A stretch of 64,000 bases of DNA from CBDDBH01 sp965225625 (GTDB lineage: Bacteria > Pseudomonadota > Gammaproteobacteria > JADZEE01): positions 94,990-158,989 of the forward strand of contig CBDDBH010000023.1 of the NCBI GenBank assembly GCA_965225625.1, read 5' to 3'. The position numbers were made by a program, and so were the translations under genes. Numbering within the stretch: position 1 is the stretch's first letter; the number at the start of each line of letters is the position of its first letter. Positions 42,459-51,394 of this stretch are shown piece after piece. The notes under the pieces are model-generated. The model was not told the DNA's origin. It did no database searches and was given only the letters and a program-made list of their open reading frames with translations.

Positions 42459-44552
42459 TTAAGGGAATCCCACGCCGGGTATATCGACTTCGACAATCTC
42501 CAGCCGCCCCTTGGAGATGCCTTGGGGCATATCGTCAAGCGTAGTCTCAGCCGTAAATCCAAACAGTGTGCGGCCTTGCGGTCCTCCCAGCACACAGGCA
42601 ACCGCCCATTTTGGCTCAACCCGAACGCGGTGAGTGATCTCACCGCCCTCCCTGACGCGAATGAAAGAGCCTTCCAAGGGGTTACCGGCCCATATCGCGC
42701 CCTCGCTATCCAGACAGATCCCATCGGGCGTCCACTGCTTACCCAGTTGTGCCCAGATCCGCCGCTTGCTCAGCGTGCCATCCTCAGCCACATCGAAAGC
42801 AGCGAGCCGGTTGGCGAAGCTTTCGGCAACGATCAAGGTTTTGCCGTCGGGGCTTAACGCCATCCCGTTCGGAAAAGTCATGTCATCGGCAACCTCTTGA
42901 ACCTGACCATCGGTGTTGATCAACAGCACGCTGGCGGTGGCCAGCGGCGCGCCGCCGAAAAAATCAAAGCCGTGGTGTCCGACGTAGCAGCGTCCGTGCG
43001 GATCGACCAGCAAATCGTTTGCACAGCCACGGCAATAACGCGACAGATCGGCGATTTCCGTCAGTTCGCCAGCATCTCCAATCTTCAGTAATCGAAAGTC
43101 TTCCTGAGAGACAACAACTGGAGTCCCATCGGGCATGAAACCCAGCCCACCAGGTGTCCCCGGCACCGTAGTAACGATATCGACGGTGCCGTCCATCGTG
43201 CGGGCCATGACCCGTTTAGAGTGAAAGTCGGCAAACCACAACCGATCGTCTCGCCAGCGCGGTGATTCACCGAAGCCAAGGCCCTCAAGAACCACCGTGG
43301 GTTCAATCTCGATGGCCGAGTTTCCGCGCCAATGCTCGGCCACGGCGACCGGATCTGAATGTTCGAGCGCCGGAGCCTCGTAATCCTGATAAATGATGCC
43401 CATGACGTTGGCGTCGAGTGCAGGTGACGTGCGCAAAGCCTTGCGCACTTGCAGCATAGTCTGGTACTTCGCTGCCGCCACTGAGCCGTAAGTGTTAGAT
43501 GCATTGACGACAAACTGGTTATAAACGCGGCAACTTTGTTCGTAGGATGAAAGCGCCGCCTTGGTAGCGCCGCCGTCGCTTTGCAGCGCGCCACTGATGG
43601 CCTGCGCTGCATAAAAGGCGTCGCGCATTCCCATGTTCATGCCCATGCCGTAGCAGGGCGGCGTGCAGTGCGCGGCATCGCCCAGCACCAATACCCCATC
43701 TCGCGCGTAGGCGTCGACATGATGCCGATAGATCTTAAATGTGTGGAAATCGTCGTCGAGTACTTCCATGTCGCCGTAATAGGGAAATCGTTTTGCCAGG
43801 ATCTCGTGAACTTTGTCTAATCCCATTTCGCGCCAGCGTGTCATCTCGCCATGTTCCGCTTGTACCGGGCAGCGCACGCGATTCTCGCCAATGGGAAACA
43901 ATCCGCCAAACCCCTCGCGACTCCAGACTTCGTAGTTAAAGTCTTGAGGTTGCTCGGGGCTGCGCGTACAAGTCAGCATCAGATACTCGAACGAGTAGGT
44001 GTGGATATCGGTGTTGATACCCGCCGCTTCGCGTACGGTTGAGCGTGGACCATCTGCACCGGCGACCACACGTGCGTTGATCTGGTAGTCCTCGCGATCT
44101 TTCGTACCTGTGACCCCGATTACCTGACCGATGTCATTGCGAATTAAATCGGTAACACGCAGGCCGCGAACGATCTCCACTGAGCCCGTATCCGTAGCGG
44201 TCTCCAATAATGCCTCGTGAATGAGCGAATGGCGCAGTCCCAGGATGTAGTTGTGCGGTGGGTCCGCGGTCATCGCCAACGGCACCATGGCCACGGTGTC
44301 ACCATTCGGGCCGATTGCCTTCCAACGCGTGATGCGGATGGATCCCCGCTTTTCAAAATTGTGCAATGCACCGACCGCATGCAACATTTTTACGGTGCAC
44401 GGAGCCAACTGGTCACCGCGATTGATTTCCGGCAGGTTTTTGTTGGTGTCGACGACTAAGGTGCGTAAGCCGCTATGTCGCAGGTTGCAGGCCAGAAAGC
44501 CGCCGGCCACTCCGGCGCCAACGATGACCACGTCGCAGTCAAGTGTTTGCAT
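42459..44552 (-). CDS. Fusion of flavin aromatic monooxygenase and SMP-30/gluconolactonase domain
   Basis: A protein of 697 residues made of two parts. Residues 1 to about 400 are a PHBH/UbiH-type FAD monooxygenase: VVIVGAGVAGGFLACNLRHSG, the DG motif VVAGADGPRSTVREAAG and the GD motif VLVLGDAAHCTPPCYGMGMN. Residues about 420-697 are a six-bladed propeller of the SMP-30 lactonase family, with all expected metal ligands: Glu in GESPRW, Asn in CANDLLVDPHG, Asn in FPNGMALSPDG and Asp in TPDGICLDSEG. One polypeptide could oxygenate a ring and hydrolyse a resulting lactone. It ends a five-gene minus-strand operon, 14 bases after the NicX-like gene. Confidence 0.88.
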   Translation of the reverse strand: MQTLDCDVVIVGAGVAGGFLACNLRHSGLRTLVVDTNKNLPEINRGDQLAPCTVKMLHAVGALHNFEKRGSIRITRWKAIGPNGDTVAMVPLAMTADPPHNYILGLRHSLIHEALLETATDTGSVEIVRGLRVTDLIRNDIGQVIGVTGTKDREDYQINARVVAGADGPRSTVREAAGINTDIHTYSFEYLMLTCTRSPEQPQDFNYEVWSREGFGGLFPIGENRVRCPVQAEHGEMTRWREMGLDKVHEILAKRFPYYGDMEVLDDDFHTFKIYRHHVDAYARDGVLVLGDAAHCTPPCYGMGMNMGMRDAFYAAQAISGALQSDGGATKAALSSYEQSCRVYNQFVVNASNTYGSVAAAKYQTMLQVRKALRTSPALDANVMGIIYQDYEAPALEHSDPVAVAEHWRGNSAIEIEPTVVLEGLGFGESPRWRDDRLWFADFHSKRVMARTMDGTVDIVTTVPGTPGGLGFMPDGTPVVVSQEDFRLLKIGDAGELTEIADLSRYCRGCANDLLVDPHGRCYVGHHGFDFFGGAPLATASVLLINTDGQVQEVADDMTFPNGMALSPDGKTLIVAESFANRLAAFDVAEDGTLSKRRIWAQLGKQWTPDGICLDSEGAIWAGNPLEGSFIRVREGGEITHRVRVEPKWAVACVLGGPQGRTLFGFTAETTLDDMPQGISKGRLEIVEVDIPGVGFP

Positions 44553-44566
44553 CGGGCGCTGCGCGT

Positions 44567-45628
44567 TTAGTTCGGTGTCTCCAGAACCAACTCGCCCTGC
44601 AGGGCGCCATTCTTGACCACCGCCTGGCCATCGAGCTCAACCGTGCAGCCGCGCATGGGAATATCGAAATGACAGGCACTGAAGCGGCCGGAGACCTGGT
44701 TCGCGCCGGTGGAGAACAGGAAATTGCCGCCAAAGGCGCGTAACTCGGTGCCATTGACGTCACCGCGATCGTACATGACTAACGCATCCCAACGCGCCTG
44801 TGGATTCATGCCCCAGCCGACATGGCTGACCGCATAGGCGTCTTTTTCGTTCCAGGCGGCGTAGTAGCTGCGCATCAGATCGGCGTCTAGTCCGTCGCCG
44901 GCAATGTCGACGACGAAGTCGTCCTCGATGGTCAGTGTCACCGCGGATTCCAAATAGCGTTTGAATGTCAGGTTCACGTCTCCGGGTGCCAATACCAGTT
45001 GCCCGTTGGCGCTGCCGGTGGTCGGGAAACACAAACACAATCCGGCAGGCCAATAGCCAACACTGCGCGGCCGATCAGCAATTCCCGCGCTGCCGCGTCC
45101 GGGCGTATCGGTTAGATCGACTTCGAGATCGCTGCCTGCCGGTGAGGTGACGCGCATGCGTTTTGCATCAGTCAGCATTTGTGCACCGAGCTTACATTTT
45201 TCAGTTAAGCCGGGGATGGGTCGCAGGCGCTCGAAAACTTCCGGGTGTTCGTCGCTGAGCATCATCAGCCGCGCACCGTCGGCGAGAATGGTAGGCAACT
45301 CCCGTGCATGCAGCAAGCCTTCTACGGTGCAGTCGATGACGATGCCGCTTTGCGCAAGCGCGGAAACTACGGGTTCAAGGCCACCGATGGCGAGACAAGT
45401 CCCGGTGGAGCGGATCGGAACGGCCGAGTCGAGCGGTGGGCTGGGTAGTCGCACGTGAAATACGCGCGCGCCCAGACGTGCCAGCGCAAGTTCAGAAAGC
45501 TCAACAAGCACTTCCCGCGATTGCGATTCCGACAATATGGCGGCGACTTCGCCCTGCTCAACTTTGCACAGTTTGAACAGATCAACCAAAACGTCTATCC
45601 ACTTACTTTCAATTCGCTCTTTCAACAT
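44567..45628 (-). CDS. NicX-like 2,5-dihydroxypyridine 5,6-dioxygenase family protein
   Basis: A protein of 353 residues, the size of NicX. It matches over its length: GSDLEVDLTDTPGRGSAGIADRP, YWPAGLCLCFPTTGSANGQLVL, and the iron site made of His in SHVGWGMNPQA and His/Asp in CHFDIPMRGC, which correspond to the His-His-Asp ligands of NicX. NicX cleaves 2,5-dihydroxypyridine to N-formylmaleamate with O2 and needs only Fe(II). The fold is related to M29 peptidases, but the peptidase metal motif is not the one kept here. It follows the hydrolase gene by 2 bases and precedes the monooxygenase fusion by 14. The real substrate may be another hydroxylated ring. Confidence 0.8.
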   Translation of the reverse strand: MLKERIESKWIDVLVDLFKLCKVEQGEVAAILSESQSREVLVELSELALARLGARVFHVRLPSPPLDSAVPIRSTGTCLAIGGLEPVVSALAQSGIVIDCTVEGLLHARELPTILADGARLMMLSDEHPEVFERLRPIPGLTEKCKLGAQMLTDAKRMRVTSPAGSDLEVDLTDTPGRGSAGIADRPRSVGYWPAGLCLCFPTTGSANGQLVLAPGDVNLTFKRYLESAVTLTIEDDFVVDIAGDGLDADLMRSYYAAWNEKDAYAVSHVGWGMNPQARWDALVMYDRGDVNGTELRAFGGNFLFSTGANQVSGRFSACHFDIPMRGCTVELDGQAVVKNGALQGELVLETPN

Positions 45629-45630
45629 GT

Positions 45631-46470
45631 CTACATTTCCTCACGAAGTCGCTGGTACCAGCGACTGTTTGGGTCCGCGAGGCTCAGGTGCGTGTCGAAA
45701 TGACTGGCGCCCGGGAGCACCTCGTGGGTTACGCTCGAACCTTGAGCGCTCAAGGCCTGCACCATGGGCTCGGCCTGACGGATTATGCGGTCAAAATCAC
45801 GTTCGCCCCAGATGATGTGAAACGGTGTTTTATTTCCGTCCACGAAATTTATCGGACTTGCGTCGTAATCGTCTGCCCGCTCTTTAAAGAGGTACTTATA
45901 CACCCTGTTCTCGGGACTATCCTCGGGCACGTTGCCGTACTGCAGGTTAAAGGCGCTGCTGACCGGAAAACATGCGCGCACGGTGGGGATCTCGCGGCGT
46001 AATACGGCCATTGCGCCGAGGTGGCCGCCGGCGGAATGCCCGCCGATTACCATGCGCGCTGCATCGCCGCCAAACTCTTCCACGCGTGCGGCCGCACAGA
46101 GGATTGCATCGCGCACGTCTTGGTATTGGCAAGGCCAGCGATGATCCGGACCGAGACGATAGGTTCCCGCAACCAGTACCGCTGGTAACGCCGTGACGTT
46201 AGGCGCCATGAATCGCAACCATGCACGGCTGCCGTTGATCCAGGCGCCGCCGTGAAAGAAAACCAGGACCGGCAAATCAGCCGCAGCTTGAGGCGCGTAG
46301 ATGTCGAGGCGCTGCGCGGGATCGTGTCCGTACTCGAGCGCCGCAACCGGATCGATTGGACTTGCCCTTCCGAGGGATTCGACCCGCTCGCGATAAGCGG
46401 CCGCCTCGGGGTTGAGTTCAGTGCTGATAGAAGGTCTCCGCAGTTCAGATCTCCGCGTCAGCCGAATCAT
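45631..46470 (-). CDS. Alpha/beta hydrolase (esterase/formamidase type)
   Basis: A protein of 279 residues with the oxyanion HGGAW motif (VFFHGGAWINGSR), the nucleophile elbow GGHSAGGHLG, an Asp region IIWGERDFDRI and catalytic His in PGASHFDTHLSL. This is the BD-FAE/kynurenine formamidase group. In the pathway after NicX the next enzyme is a deformylase (NicD), also an alpha/beta hydrolase, so this gene might fill that role; an ordinary carboxylesterase is the alternative. It starts at ATG 46470 and lies 113 bases after the TauD-type gene, with no evident promoter in between. Confidence 0.85.
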   Translation of the reverse strand: MIRLTRRSELRRPSISTELNPEAAAYRERVESLGRASPIDPVAALEYGHDPAQRLDIYAPQAAADLPVLVFFHGGAWINGSRAWLRFMAPNVTALPAVLVAGTYRLGPDHRWPCQYQDVRDAILCAAARVEEFGGDAARMVIGGHSAGGHLGAMAVLRREIPTVRACFPVSSAFNLQYGNVPEDSPENRVYKYLFKERADDYDASPINFVDGNKTPFHIIWGERDFDRIIRQAEPMVQALSAQGSSVTHEVLPGASHFDTHLSLADPNSRWYQRLREEM

Positions 46471-46583
46471 GGATCATTAGCTTGGCAATTGCACGGGCGC
46501 GGCAGTGGCACAGAGCAAGGCCAGTGCCGTGGTTGCTTGATAAATTCAGACAGCAGCGTCTTCGATTCGGGTTTACGTCCGAC

Positions 46584-47408
46584 TCACGCGAAGGGTGGGG
46601 TTGCGCCCTTGATCTGAATGCGGAAACCAGAGCGCACCTGCGGGTAATAGTCCCAGATCGCCAGATGCTGCGTACAGCGGTTGTCCCAGAAGGCGATCGA
46701 GTGTTTTTCCCAGCGGAATCGGAGCTGGAAATCCGGCCTGGTACAGTGACGGTAGAGAAATTTCAGCACCCCGGCACTCTCGTCGGGTGCCAGTTCATTG
46801 ATGTGGGACGTGAATCCCGAGTTGACGTAGATCAGCTTACGTTTGGTCTCCGGATGCCGCGGGATGACGGGCTGTACGGATTTGGGATACGTGCTGTTCG
46901 GGTTGTATCGGCTGAATGCGTGGGTGCCGTCGTGGGTCGCGGTAAGACCTTCGAGGTAGGTCTGCATGCGTGTAGAGAGCGCTTCGTAAGCAGCGTACAT
47001 GCTTGCAAACAGCGTATCGCCACCAATTGTGGGTAGGGTATGCAGATACAAGATGCTGCCCATGGGCGGGACGGGGTCGCAGGACAGATCTGTGTGCCAC
47101 TCCTCCCCCGGAACATGTTTCGAATGCTCATCGATGTGAAACTGTCTGACCTCCGGGTGTTCTTCCATACCCTTCATCCCGGTGTGTATGTGCAACTCAC
47201 CGAAGCACCGGCCGAGCGCCTTCAACTGCTCGACGTTGATCGGCTGGTTGCGGAAGAAGATGACCTGGTGCTCGTGCAACGCGTCGCGCAGTTGCTGTGC
47301 CTGCGAGTTACTAATGGATTTGGTCAGATCGATGCCGCTCACCTCCGCGCCGATGTGGGGAGACAGCCGCTCGGTACGGATCTGGGTGTCACTCGTTTGC
47401 GCGGTCAT
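46584..47408 (-). CDS. TauD/TfdA-family Fe(II)/2-oxoglutarate-dependent dioxygenase
   Basis: A protein of 274 residues from ATG 47408; a TTG at 47420 would add four. The start IGAEVSGIDLTKSISNSQAQQL is typical of TauD/TfdA. The iron site is His-x-Asp in EWHTDLS and the distal His in CTQHLAIWDYYPQ, with the 2-oxoglutarate Arg in RSGFRIQ. Known members oxidise taurine, alkyl sulfates or aryloxyacetates. The nearby sulfatase genes make sulfonate or sulfate ester substrates possible, but the operon context fits an ether or ring substrate equally well. It lies 17 bases downstream of the VOC gene. Confidence 0.9.
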   Translation of the reverse strand: MTAQTSDTQIRTERLSPHIGAEVSGIDLTKSISNSQAQQLRDALHEHQVIFFRNQPINVEQLKALGRCFGELHIHTGMKGMEEHPEVRQFHIDEHSKHVPGEEWHTDLSCDPVPPMGSILYLHTLPTIGGDTLFASMYAAYEALSTRMQTYLEGLTATHDGTHAFSRYNPNSTYPKSVQPVIPRHPETKRKLIYVNSGFTSHINELAPDESAGVLKFLYRHCTRPDFQLRFRWEKHSIAFWDNRCTQHLAIWDYYPQVRSGFRIQIKGATPPFA

Positions 47409-47425
47409 GTCGTTCGCCAACGCCG

Positions 47426-47764
47426 TTAGACTGGCCAGCCTTCTTCCGAAATATCAACTCTGTTGCCCTCAGGGTCTTTTATCCAGCTTTCGGCAATCGC
47501 CCCGGGCACATTGGAATTAGCGGTGGTTTGAGCACTCTCCTCAATCGCGGTCACGCTATCCACCTGGAAACCGAAGTGATGTATCCCCCATGGGAGGCTT
47601 GTAGTGTTAATCAATGCCACATCAACGAACCCGTCTGATAGATATATGGTCCCGTTCGGCCCGCGGGATTTTTCTTCCATGGCGAAGATCCTTTCATAGT
47701 ATTCGGCCGCCTTCTCCGTGTCCTGCACGTTAATCGCGATATGACGGATCCTGGGTTTAGTCAT
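47426..47764 (-). CDS. VOC (glyoxalase-type) family protein
   Basis: A protein of 112 residues forming one pair of beta-alpha-beta modules. RIRHIAINVQDTEKAAEYYERIF is the first module with a metal His, GIHHFGFQVDS the second, and DPEGNRVDISEE carries the Glu. A ring-opening or isomerase role is possible. The ATG is preceded by GGGAGACAATC. It heads the minus-strand operon to 42459, divergent from the TonB-dependent receptor with a 210-base gap that must hold both promoters. Confidence 0.82.
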   Translation of the reverse strand: MTKPRIRHIAINVQDTEKAAEYYERIFAMEEKSRGPNGTIYLSDGFVDVALINTTSLPWGIHHFGFQVDSVTAIEESAQTTANSNVPGAIAESWIKDPEGNRVDISEEGWPV

Positions 47765-47974
47765 GATTGTCTCCCGTGCGCTAACAAATGGTGATTGTCA
47801 TCGGTCAGCGACCTCACTATTTTGCCGAATTTTGTACCGCCAAGTACGGATTCAGGGTCGATATTAGCAGCATGATACAAACCGAGTGGGTCTTTTGTTG
47901 TATGTACGGTCGATATCCCATTACTATCGTCTTTCGTAACCAATTCAGTTCGCAGTTTCGCGGGGAGAATACAG

Positions 47975-50377
47975 ATGCAGCACCAAATGAACTGCAAGCC
48001 GGGCAGAACAGTCTGCGTGGTCATCCTTTTAGTCGCCGCCTTCGTCACTGGGACCGCTAATGCGCAGGCCGTGCTCGAAGAGATCGTCGTGACCGCGCAG
48101 AAACGCGCCGAAGCGCTGCAGGATATTGGCGCGGCCGTGTCTGCATTCACGAGTGATGAAATCGCGCGCCTGGGGATCAGAGACGGACGCGCGTTGTTCG
48201 AGCGTTTACCCAATGTCTCGCTGATGGGGAATGTCACCGAAGCGCAGCTGCAAGTAAACATACGTGGGATAGGCTACCCGAGCTTCTCGCCCATCGCGGT
48301 GCAGCCGGTGGGCCTGTTTTCCGACGAGGTGAATTGGAATTCCCCGAACGTCGCCGGCTTGTTTCTGCACGATCTGGAGCGTATCGAAGTAGTGCGCGGG
48401 CCACAGAATACCTTGTACGGCCGTAACACGACGGCCGGCGCCGTTAATTTCATCACACGCAAACCGGTTGTCGGCGAAGCGCTGAAGGGCAATGTGGAAT
48501 TTAGTTACGGGCGTTTTGACGCAATCAATGTGGACGCCGGTGTCAGCTTTCCCCTGGGTGCGACCGCCGCTGCCCGTGTCGCGGTTAACTCACAGGATCG
48601 CGATGGGCAGTGGGAGAACGTTACCACCGGAGAGGATGTCAACGAGCGGGACAGAAAATCCGTACGCGTGCAGTTAGTGTGGGAACCGCGCGAGGATATC
48701 AGTACGCTGTTTAATTTCCATTGGGGCGAGCACGACTCCGACTCGCGCTACTTCAAGAGCATCGGCCTGCTTGACCCCGCCAACCCGGATCCGTCAACCG
48801 TCAACCTACAGGCCGGTCTGACCGGCAACTGTACGGATCCGAATAAGGGCGACCTCGATAGTAGCTGCGTTGCCTCCGTACGCTTTTTCGGCGCTGGCGA
48901 ACCGAATCTGACCGAATACGACGAGGTCCGAGAGGATCTCACCGATCTGGTAGACCAAGTCGAGGCGTCGGGTGGATCATTCCGCTTGGAATGGGAATTG
49001 CCCTGGGCCACGGTGACATCAATTACCGGGTTCGAGACCAGCGAATATCACCATGCCGAGGGCGACGGTGTTGCCTCGGATAACTTCATTTTCGCGCAAA
49101 ATAATAAGCAGCAGCAGTGGTCGCAGCAGATCCGGTTTGCCTCGTCCGAGGATCAGCAACTGCGCTGGATTGCGGGCGCTTATTATTTCGAGGAGGACAC
49201 CCGTAGCGAGGTCATCGTCTCGCTGCCGTTCGCCATGATGGGCATGGGTGGGGGCATGAGTTCGCAACTTACGCAGACCGATACCTTGTATGCAGGTTTT
49301 GCGGAGTTCGAATATGACTTTACGGAAAAGTTGACGGGTATCATCGGTGGCCGTTATGCGTCCGAGGAGAAGGACGGCTGGGCGCGGGTGGTTGCAACCA
49401 CCAACACGCAAGGCATACCGCAGCTCAGCGGCGTGGGCGCCTCCTTTGGCGAACCACTCAGCTACCAGACGATCCACGATCTCTCGCCGGTTCAATTCGT
49501 CCCGTTTACTACGTTCAAAGAAACCTGGGACGACTGGGGTGCCAAATTCGCGCTGGAATATCAACACACTGACGATATGTTGCTGTACGCCAGTGCCTCG
49601 CGGGGCATCAAGGCGGGCGGCTTTCCCACCGGACCGAATATCATCTTCGCGGACATCGCCGGCGACGCCAGCGGTCCCGGGGACGGTGAGTTCAACAACC
49701 CGGTCGATCCGGAAACGGTATGGGCTTTTGAAGTGGGACTGAAGGGTGAATGGTTCAACAACACGTTGCGCACGAACCTTGCCGGTTTCTACAACGATTA
49801 CCAGAACATGCAGGTGTCAGCGTTTTTCTTATTTCCGCAACCCTCAGGACCGGATGTACTGGAAGGCCGTCTGCTCAATATCGGCGACACGACCACTGCT
49901 GGCATCGAACTCGAATTGTTATGGTTGATCCCTCAATTCGAAGGGGCATCGCTGACCTTCAACGGTGGTTGGTTGACTACCGAAGTTGACAAAGATGCGA
50001 CTGGACTCGGTCTGGAAGGTAACGATCTACCGAATTCACCGGAGTTCACGTTTCAGATCATTGCCGAAAAGCAGTGGCACCTCAACTTGATGGGTGACGA
50101 TCTGTTGTCAGTGATTGTGGACGGCCATTACTCCGGGTCGCGCGAGTTTCACATCACCAACAACCCATTTCTGGATGACCCCAGCTTCTTTGTGCTCAAC
50201 GTCTCCGGGCATTTTGATTTTGGTCCAGAGCAGCGGTACCGTGTTTCAGTATGGGGTAAGAACATCAATGATGCCGAATACTTTAACAACATGATCGAGC
50301 TCGGCTTCGGCGATATTAACGGCTACCAGAACGACGCCCCGAGTTACGGCGTGACGTTTGCCGCGAGTTTCGAATAG
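47975..50377 (+). CDS. TonB-dependent outer-membrane receptor
   Basis: A protein of 800 residues with a signal peptide (cleavage near ANA-QAV). A TonB-box-like start EEIVVTAQKRAEALQDI is followed by the plug domain (VNIRGIGYPSF, LERIEVVRGPQNTLYGRNTTAGAVN), and the beta barrel ends in aromatic FAASFE. It matches the large class of receptors used for organic substrates in Sphingomonas-like and gamma degraders, not a named siderophore receptor. It diverges from the heterocycle-type operon and probably imports that operon's substrate. The ribosome site GGGGAGAATACAG precedes the ATG. Confidence 0.93.
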   Translation: MQHQMNCKPGRTVCVVILLVAAFVTGTANAQAVLEEIVVTAQKRAEALQDIGAAVSAFTSDEIARLGIRDGRALFERLPNVSLMGNVTEAQLQVNIRGIGYPSFSPIAVQPVGLFSDEVNWNSPNVAGLFLHDLERIEVVRGPQNTLYGRNTTAGAVNFITRKPVVGEALKGNVEFSYGRFDAINVDAGVSFPLGATAAARVAVNSQDRDGQWENVTTGEDVNERDRKSVRVQLVWEPREDISTLFNFHWGEHDSDSRYFKSIGLLDPANPDPSTVNLQAGLTGNCTDPNKGDLDSSCVASVRFFGAGEPNLTEYDEVREDLTDLVDQVEASGGSFRLEWELPWATVTSITGFETSEYHHAEGDGVASDNFIFAQNNKQQQWSQQIRFASSEDQQLRWIAGAYYFEEDTRSEVIVSLPFAMMGMGGGMSSQLTQTDTLYAGFAEFEYDFTEKLTGIIGGRYASEEKDGWARVVATTNTQGIPQLSGVGASFGEPLSYQTIHDLSPVQFVPFTTFKETWDDWGAKFALEYQHTDDMLLYASASRGIKAGGFPTGPNIIFADIAGDASGPGDGEFNNPVDPETVWAFEVGLKGEWFNNTLRTNLAGFYNDYQNMQVSAFFLFPQPSGPDVLEGRLLNIGDTTTAGIELELLWLIPQFEGASLTFNGGWLTTEVDKDATGLGLEGNDLPNSPEFTFQIIAEKQWHLNLMGDDLLSVIVDGHYSGSREFHITNNPFLDDPSFFVLNVSGHFDFGPEQRYRVSVWGKNINDAEYFNNMIELGFGDINGYQNDAPSYGVTFAASFE

Positions 50378-50390
50378 TCCAATCACGGTG

Positions 50391-50425
50391 AACGGCGGGT
50401 GATTTCGGTCACCCGCCGTTTTTTT
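50391..50425 (+). terminator. Rho-independent terminator of the TonB-dependent receptor gene
   Basis: A 12-bp stem AACGGCGGGTGA / TCACCCGCCGTT with loop TTTCGG, followed by a run of T, lies 14 bases after the stop. It is among the clearest terminators in the window. Confidence 0.95.
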
Positions 50426-50513
50426 CGCCGTCGGGAACCTGATCTGGCCTCCCGCAGTTAGATTTCGTCTAAAATTTCCGATAACGTTCAAACGAGTCAG
50501 AGGAAATCCCGCC

Positions 50514-51377
50514 ATGACAATCTACCGAGCTAGCGTGATCTTGCTGGGCTTCGTGCTGGCCGCGAATTTTGGCGTCGCCGCTGCGGGAGGCGATTCCAGC
50601 AAGGTCCAAGCAGGCGAATACGCGGACATCGGCGACATCCGCATGTACTACGAGAGCCACGGTGATGGCTTGCCGCTGATGATGCTCAATGGGGGCTTGC
50701 AGACGGCGGAGGATTATCAATTCCTAATCCCATATCTCGCAACTGATTTCCGATTGCTTTTGATCGACCACCGTGGACGAGGTCGAAGCACCGACGGTAA
50801 TGGTCCAATGACTTATAACCGCATAGCGCACGATATAGTGATGCTTTTGGATCGACTGGGAATTGATCGCGCGCACTTTATTGGCCACAGCGAGGGCGGT
50901 GCCGTTGCGCTGGAATTACTCATCAACTTCGGGGACCGGGTACGAACCGCGACGCTAGTAGGAACGCCACTGACTGTTACCGAGGCCGACAAAAAGTGGT
51001 TCGATACCGAACGAGTGGCGATGAAGGAGAAACGTTTAGACGATGTAAATCCAGTGGCGGCGAGGATGCATGACACCTTTCAGCGCTTGTCTCCGGAACC
51101 GTCACGTTGGCCGATAATCATGGACAAGATGTACGGCGGTTGGGCGGCGCAACCCACCTACTCATCAAACATGCTGGGTTCCATCAACCGGCCAGTGCTG
51201 GTGATCAAAACCGAAAACGACCAGTTCTACAAGCCAGAGGTGTTCGAACAGACTGCAGCATTGATTCCCGGCGCAGAACTTTTTTCGATACCCGAGGGCA
51301 GGCACAACGTGCCCATGACGCATGCGCAGCAAGTGACCGATGAGATCCGGCGGTTCATCGGCGCACACGCTAACTGA
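50514..51377 (+). CDS. Exported alpha/beta hydrolase
   Basis: A protein of 287 residues with a signal peptide (cleavage near VAA-AGG). Motifs are LMMLNGGLQTAEDY (oxyanion region), LLIDHRGRGRSTDG, the nucleophile elbow GHSEGGAVALEL, an Asp near VLVIKTENDQFYKP and His in PEGRHNVPMTHAQ. It is therefore a periplasmic esterase or lactonase-like hydrolase with complete triad candidates. The ribosome site GAGGAAATCCCGCC precedes the ATG. It is convergent with the following gene, 17 bases apart. Confidence 0.85.
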   Translation: MTIYRASVILLGFVLAANFGVAAAGGDSSKVQAGEYADIGDIRMYYESHGDGLPLMMLNGGLQTAEDYQFLIPYLATDFRLLLIDHRGRGRSTDGNGPMTYNRIAHDIVMLLDRLGIDRAHFIGHSEGGAVALELLINFGDRVRTATLVGTPLTVTEADKKWFDTERVAMKEKRLDDVNPVAARMHDTFQRLSPEPSRWPIIMDKMYGGWAAQPTYSSNMLGSINRPVLVIKTENDQFYKPEVFEQTAALIPGAELFSIPEGRHNVPMTHAQQVTDEIRRFIGAHAN

Positions 51378-51394
51378 ACGAGGCCCACAACCTC

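Noticed and set aside
47761..48261. A 166-codon frame on the minus strand overlapping the TonB receptor start
   Set aside because: It lies opposite the signal peptide and plug of a clear receptor gene and covers the divergent promoter gap; no family pattern.
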